DNA of 8,057 nt, from positions 1-8,057 of the forward strand of contig DNXT01000143.1 in assembly GCA_003505795.1 (NCBI GenBank), given 5' to 3'. Made by a program: the position numbers and the translations under genes. Below the pieces are notes generated by a model. It searched no databases, was not told the DNA's origin, and saw only the letters and a list, made by a program, of their open reading frames with translations. Positions within the stretch are counted from its first letter, which is position 1, and every line of letters starts with the position of its first letter. This stretch comes from Lysobacteraceae bacterium. GTDB lineage: Bacteria > Pseudomonadota > Gammaproteobacteria > Xanthomonadales > Xanthomonadaceae. Shown here one piece after another: positions 5,692 through 8,057 of the stretch.

Positions 5692-7257
5692 TCAGGCCTG
5701 CACGACCTGGTCGCGGCCGCGTTCCTTGGCCGCGTAGAGCGCCCGGTCGGCCTGCTTGAGCACGGCGGCCACCTCGCCGGCGGTTTCCGGGAAGTGCGCC
5801 AGGCCGAGGGAAACGGTGACCTTCGCCGCCACGCCCAGCGTGGTCGTCGCCACCCGCAGGCGCAGCCGCTCGGCGATCTGCGCCGCCGACGCCAGCGGCA
5901 TGTCCGGCAGCAGGATCGTGAACTCCTCGCCGCCGCTGCGGCAAGCCACGTCGTCCGGGCGAAGATCGTTGCGGATCAGGCTGCCCAGCGACGCCAGCAC
6001 GCGGTCGCCGCCATCGTGGCCGAAGGTGTCGTTGACGCGCTTGAAGTGATCGATGTCCAGCTGGATCACCGCGAAGCTGCGCCCGCCTGCCGCCCAGGCG
6101 TCGAGGAATTCCTGCATGCCGCGGCGATTGAACAGCCCGGTCAGCGGATCGGTCAGCGATTCGGTATTGAGCCGCTGGATCGTGTTCTTCATCGCCGCCA
6201 GCCCGATCAGGATCGCGCGCTTGAGCTGGGCGACCTCGAAATACCAGGCGCGGACGCCGCTGAGCGACTGCGAGGCGCCGGTTTCCTCCATGACCTGCGC
6301 GTGCCGGGCCAGCTTCCACAGCGGCAGCGTGATCAGCCGCGACAGCCACCAGATCAGCACCAGCGTGACCAGCAGCAGCGGCAACGTGTACAGCACCAGC
6401 CGGCGTGCCAGCGCGTTCAGCGGCGCCAGGGTGGCATCGCGGGGACGCTGCGCCACCACGCCCCATTTCACCGACTTGAGCGGCGAGTACCCGGCCAGCA
6501 TCACCGTCTGCTGGCTGTTGACCGATTGCATGCTGCCCGCCTCGCCCGCCAGCACCCGGTCGACGATCGGGTTGCTCCCGACCCGCTCGCCGACCCGGCC
6601 TATGTCGTGGTGGTAGATCAGGCGGCGATCGGCATCCACCACGAACAGGTACGACCCGTCATGGTAGTAGTGCTCGCCCAGCAGCCGGTGCAGGACGTTG
6701 CCCTCGTGCAGGTAGATCGAGCCGGCGACATAGCCCAGGTAGCGGCCGTCGGGGGCGAAGACCGGGCTGGAGACCACCACCACCAGGCGCCCGGTCGAGG
6801 CGACGTAGGGAGGGCTGACCTGGGTCCGGCGATGCTGCAGGGCCAGGCGCGAGCCGATGCTGTCCAGCTTCGTCCCCGTCGCGACGAGCTTCGGCGACAT
6901 CGTCAGCAGGCGGCCGTCGGCATCCACGATCAGCACCGAGTTGAATCCCTGGTACTCCTCGCGCACCATCTCGACCTCCTGCTCCAGCTCGGCCGCGCTG
7001 TCCCAGCGCCCGCTCAGCGAGCGCGCGTGCGCCTGCATCATGCGTTGCGCGCCAAAGATGTACAGGTCGGTGGTATCGGCCAGCTTGCGCGCGTAGACCC
7101 GGTTGGCCTCCAGCGTGCTCTCGGTCAGCAGCTCCCTCTGCACCCGGTAGCTCGCCGACAGCACGCTGGCCAGGGTCAGGATCACCGAAAGCGCCGACAG
7201 GACCAGGATGAGCTGACGAAGATTGATGTGCGGAAGGCCGCGCCTGCTGCCGGGCAT
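5692..7257 (-). CDS. Membrane-bound dCache-GGDEF diguanylate cyclase
   Basis: The 521-residue protein should make cyclic di-GMP from two GTP in response to an extracytoplasmic signal. A first membrane helix lies at about 14-35. A periplasmic double-Cache-like sensor domain follows (about 37-270, with FNSVLIVDADGRLL and GSYLFVVDADRRLIYH). A second helix spans about 287-309 (LPLLLVTLVLIWWL). A HAMP-like linker runs from about 310 to 362 and the GGDEF domain occupies 365-518. The domain opens with DPLTGLFNRRG (370-380) and its active-site motif is GGEEF (442-446), consistent with activity. An intact RxxD inhibitory site (RPDD, 433-436) lies exactly five residues before GGEEF, so product feedback inhibition is likely. 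The signal is unknown; no complete amino-acid-binding Cache motif was recognised. The ATG at 7257 puts the first helix near the N terminus, but it has no clear ribosome binding site. The gene lies 84 bases downstream of the lipid synthase gene on the same strand. Confidence 0.93.
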   Translation of the reverse strand: MPGSRRGLPHINLRQLILVLSALSVILTLASVLSASYRVQRELLTESTLEANRVYARKLADTTDLYIFGAQRMMQAHARSLSGRWDSAAELEQEVEMVREEYQGFNSVLIVDADGRLLTMSPKLVATGTKLDSIGSRLALQHRRTQVSPPYVASTGRLVVVVSSPVFAPDGRYLGYVAGSIYLHEGNVLHRLLGEHYYHDGSYLFVVDADRRLIYHHDIGRVGERVGSNPIVDRVLAGEAGSMQSVNSQQTVMLAGYSPLKSVKWGVVAQRPRDATLAPLNALARRLVLYTLPLLLVTLVLIWWLSRLITLPLWKLARHAQVMEETGASQSLSGVRAWYFEVAQLKRAILIGLAAMKNTIQRLNTESLTDPLTGLFNRRGMQEFLDAWAAGGRSFAVIQLDIDHFKRVNDTFGHDGGDRVLASLGSLIRNDLRPDDVACRSGGEEFTILLPDMPLASAAQIAERLRLRVATTTLGVAAKVTVSLGLAHFPETAGEVAAVLKQADRALYAAKERGRDQVVQA

Positions 7258-7295
7258 CGAAGTGACCAGATCTGTTCTGACGCGTACCTTACCCA

Positions 7296-7328
7296 GCCCA
7301 CGCCGGGTCCCGCCACCCCGGCGCGGGC
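7296..7328 (-). terminator. 12-bp hairpin between lipid synthase and cyclase genes
   Basis: In the minus-strand transcript, the RNA of 7328-7317 pairs along all 12 positions with that of 7307-7296 (eleven Watson-Crick pairs and one G-U), around a nine-base loop. In a plus-strand transcript the wobble position becomes an A-C mismatch, so the structure fits minus-strand RNA better. It starts 13 bases after the stop codon at 7342. The following bases, TGGGTAAGG, are not a T tract, so this may be a partial terminator, attenuator or RNA-stabilising stem rather than a classical intrinsic terminator. Confidence 0.5.
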
Positions 7329-7341
7329 CGCTGCGCCACCT

Positions 7342-8057
7342 TCAAAGCTGCGATTCCAGCGGCAGCCATCCGATCGTCCTGGCCGCGGCGCGGCGCCATG
7401 CGCTCGCTTCCGGCTCGCGCTCCCATACCTGCGACGGCGAGAGCGCATCGTCGTGCCAGCGCAATCGTCCGCGGTCCAGCGCCAGCCGGTAGCTGACCTT
7501 GGCCGAGGTCTTGACCCGGTACAGCGCGTTCAGCTCCGCGGCGGCCTCGCGGCTGTCGAACAGCAGCCCCATCTCGGTATTGAGGTTCATCGAGCGCGGG
7601 TCGAGGTTGAACGAACCGATGAAGCCGCCATGGTCGTCGATCACGAAGGCCTTGGTATGCAGGCTGGCGCCGCTGGAGCCGAACAGGCTGCCTTCCGGCT
7701 TGCCCTGCGACTTGAGTTCGTACAGCGCCACGCCCTCGTGCAGCAGCCGCACCCGGTAGCCGGCGTAGCCGCCGTGCACCGCGACCACGTCGTTGGCCGC
7801 GAGCGAATTGGTGAGGATGCCGACCTCGACGTCGCGCTCGCGCAGCGCCGCCAGCCAGCGCATGCCGTCGTCGCCGGGCACGAAGTACGGCGAGATCAGC
7901 TTCAGTTCGTGCCGCACCGTCGACATCCGTCCGATCAGCACCGGCGTCATCCAGTCCGGACCGGGCCGGGCGCCCTCGGCCTTCTCCGGCGGATCGGAGA
8001 CGACCGCGGCATCGGCGCTCCAGTGCGGCGTGCGCCGTCCCTGGACCAGGTCGCGCA
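7342..8057 (-). CDS. Phospholipase D family protein, ClsC/YmdC-type cardiolipin synthase, 5' end outside window
   Basis: This is the C-terminal 237 residues of a phospholipase D superfamily enzyme; the frame is open to the right edge, so the start lies outside the window. Family members of the ClsC type make cardiolipin at the inner membrane, in E. coli from phosphatidylglycerol and phosphatidylethanolamine. The second HKD motif is complete: H, K and D in HTKAFVID (codons at about 7659-7636), followed by GSFNLDPRS and NTEMG. Upstream, LISPYFVPGDDGMRWLAALRERDVEV and LTNSLAANDVVAVHGGYAGYR are typical of YmdC-like proteins. The C-terminal tail WERE.EASAWRR...IGWLPLESQL also fits this group. The ATG at 7950 is internal: the 35 codons before it are open and match a loop between the two HKD halves, so it should not be taken as the start. 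The first HKD motif cannot be checked. A generic phospholipase D is the main alternative. Confidence 0.88.
   Translation of the reverse strand, partial: RDLVQGRRTPHWSADAAVVSDPPEKAEGARPGPDWMTPVLIGRMSTVRHELKLISPYFVPGDDGMRWLAALRERDVEVGILTNSLAANDVVAVHGGYAGYRVRLLHEGVALYELKSQGKPEGSLFGSSGASLHTKAFVIDDHGGFIGSFNLDPRSMNLNTEMGLLFDSREAAAELNALYRVKTSAKVSYRLALDRGRLRWHDDALSPSQVWEREPEASAWRRAAARTIGWLPLESQL

Noticed and set aside
5456..6466. A minus-strand open frame crossing the repeat and the cyclase 3' end
   Set aside because: It is out of frame with the cyclase and translates the palindromic repeat; no domain is seen.
7342..7950. A complete 202-residue phospholipase D protein starting at 7950
   Set aside because: The frame continues upstream without a stop to the window edge, and the family has two HKD motifs while only the second is in the window. 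The gene is therefore cut by the edge rather than short.
1..8057. A novel multi-gene defence, toxin or biosynthetic system
   Set aside because: All five clear genes belong to well-known families with intact motifs, and there are no phage genes, transposases, CRISPR repeats or tRNAs. The unusual content is limited to repeats and gene-start signals.

Overview
The window is a very GC-rich stretch with strongly G/C-biased third codon positions. Its proteins read like those of a gammaproteobacterium of the Xanthomonadaceae/Lysobacteraceae type (Xanthomonas, Lysobacter, Luteimonas). This placement rests on the style of Mfd and RlmJ and on a palindromic repeat (5551-5633) of the 'CTTCTCCC...GGGAGAAGG...CCCGAAGGGCGG' kind familiar from that group. 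No database search was possible.

Layout. Positions 1-309 are non-coding as far as can be seen, possibly with the start of a divergent minus-strand gene at the left edge. On the plus strand follow rlmJ (310-1167, 23S rRNA m6A2030 methyltransferase), a stand-alone GNAT acetyltransferase (1332-1874) and mfd (1954-5499, transcription-repair coupling factor). A convergent junction (5500-5691) carries terminator-like hairpins and a palindromic repeat. On the minus strand are a membrane-bound dCache-GGDEF diguanylate cyclase (5692-7257) and, upstream of it, the 3' part of a ClsC/YmdC-type phospholipase D/cardiolipin synthase gene that runs off the right edge (7342-8057).

How the genes relate. rlmJ and mfd are housekeeping genes for ribosome modification and DNA repair. 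The cyclase and the lipid synthase both belong to the envelope and signalling side. Nothing shows that these genes form one pathway, and no new multi-gene system, CRISPR array, phage or insertion sequence was found.

Most interesting points. Mfd carries an in-frame, palindromic insertion of about 30 codons (3232-3324) that resembles the intergenic repeat just downstream of the same gene. mfd and rlmJ, and perhaps the divergent gene at the left edge, have a -10-like box only 7-9 nt before ATG and no Shine-Dalgarno sequence, the layout of leaderless mRNAs. The acetyltransferase gene between them has a classical ribosome binding site. A 12-bp hairpin lies between the lipid synthase and cyclase genes and pairs fully only in the minus-strand transcript.
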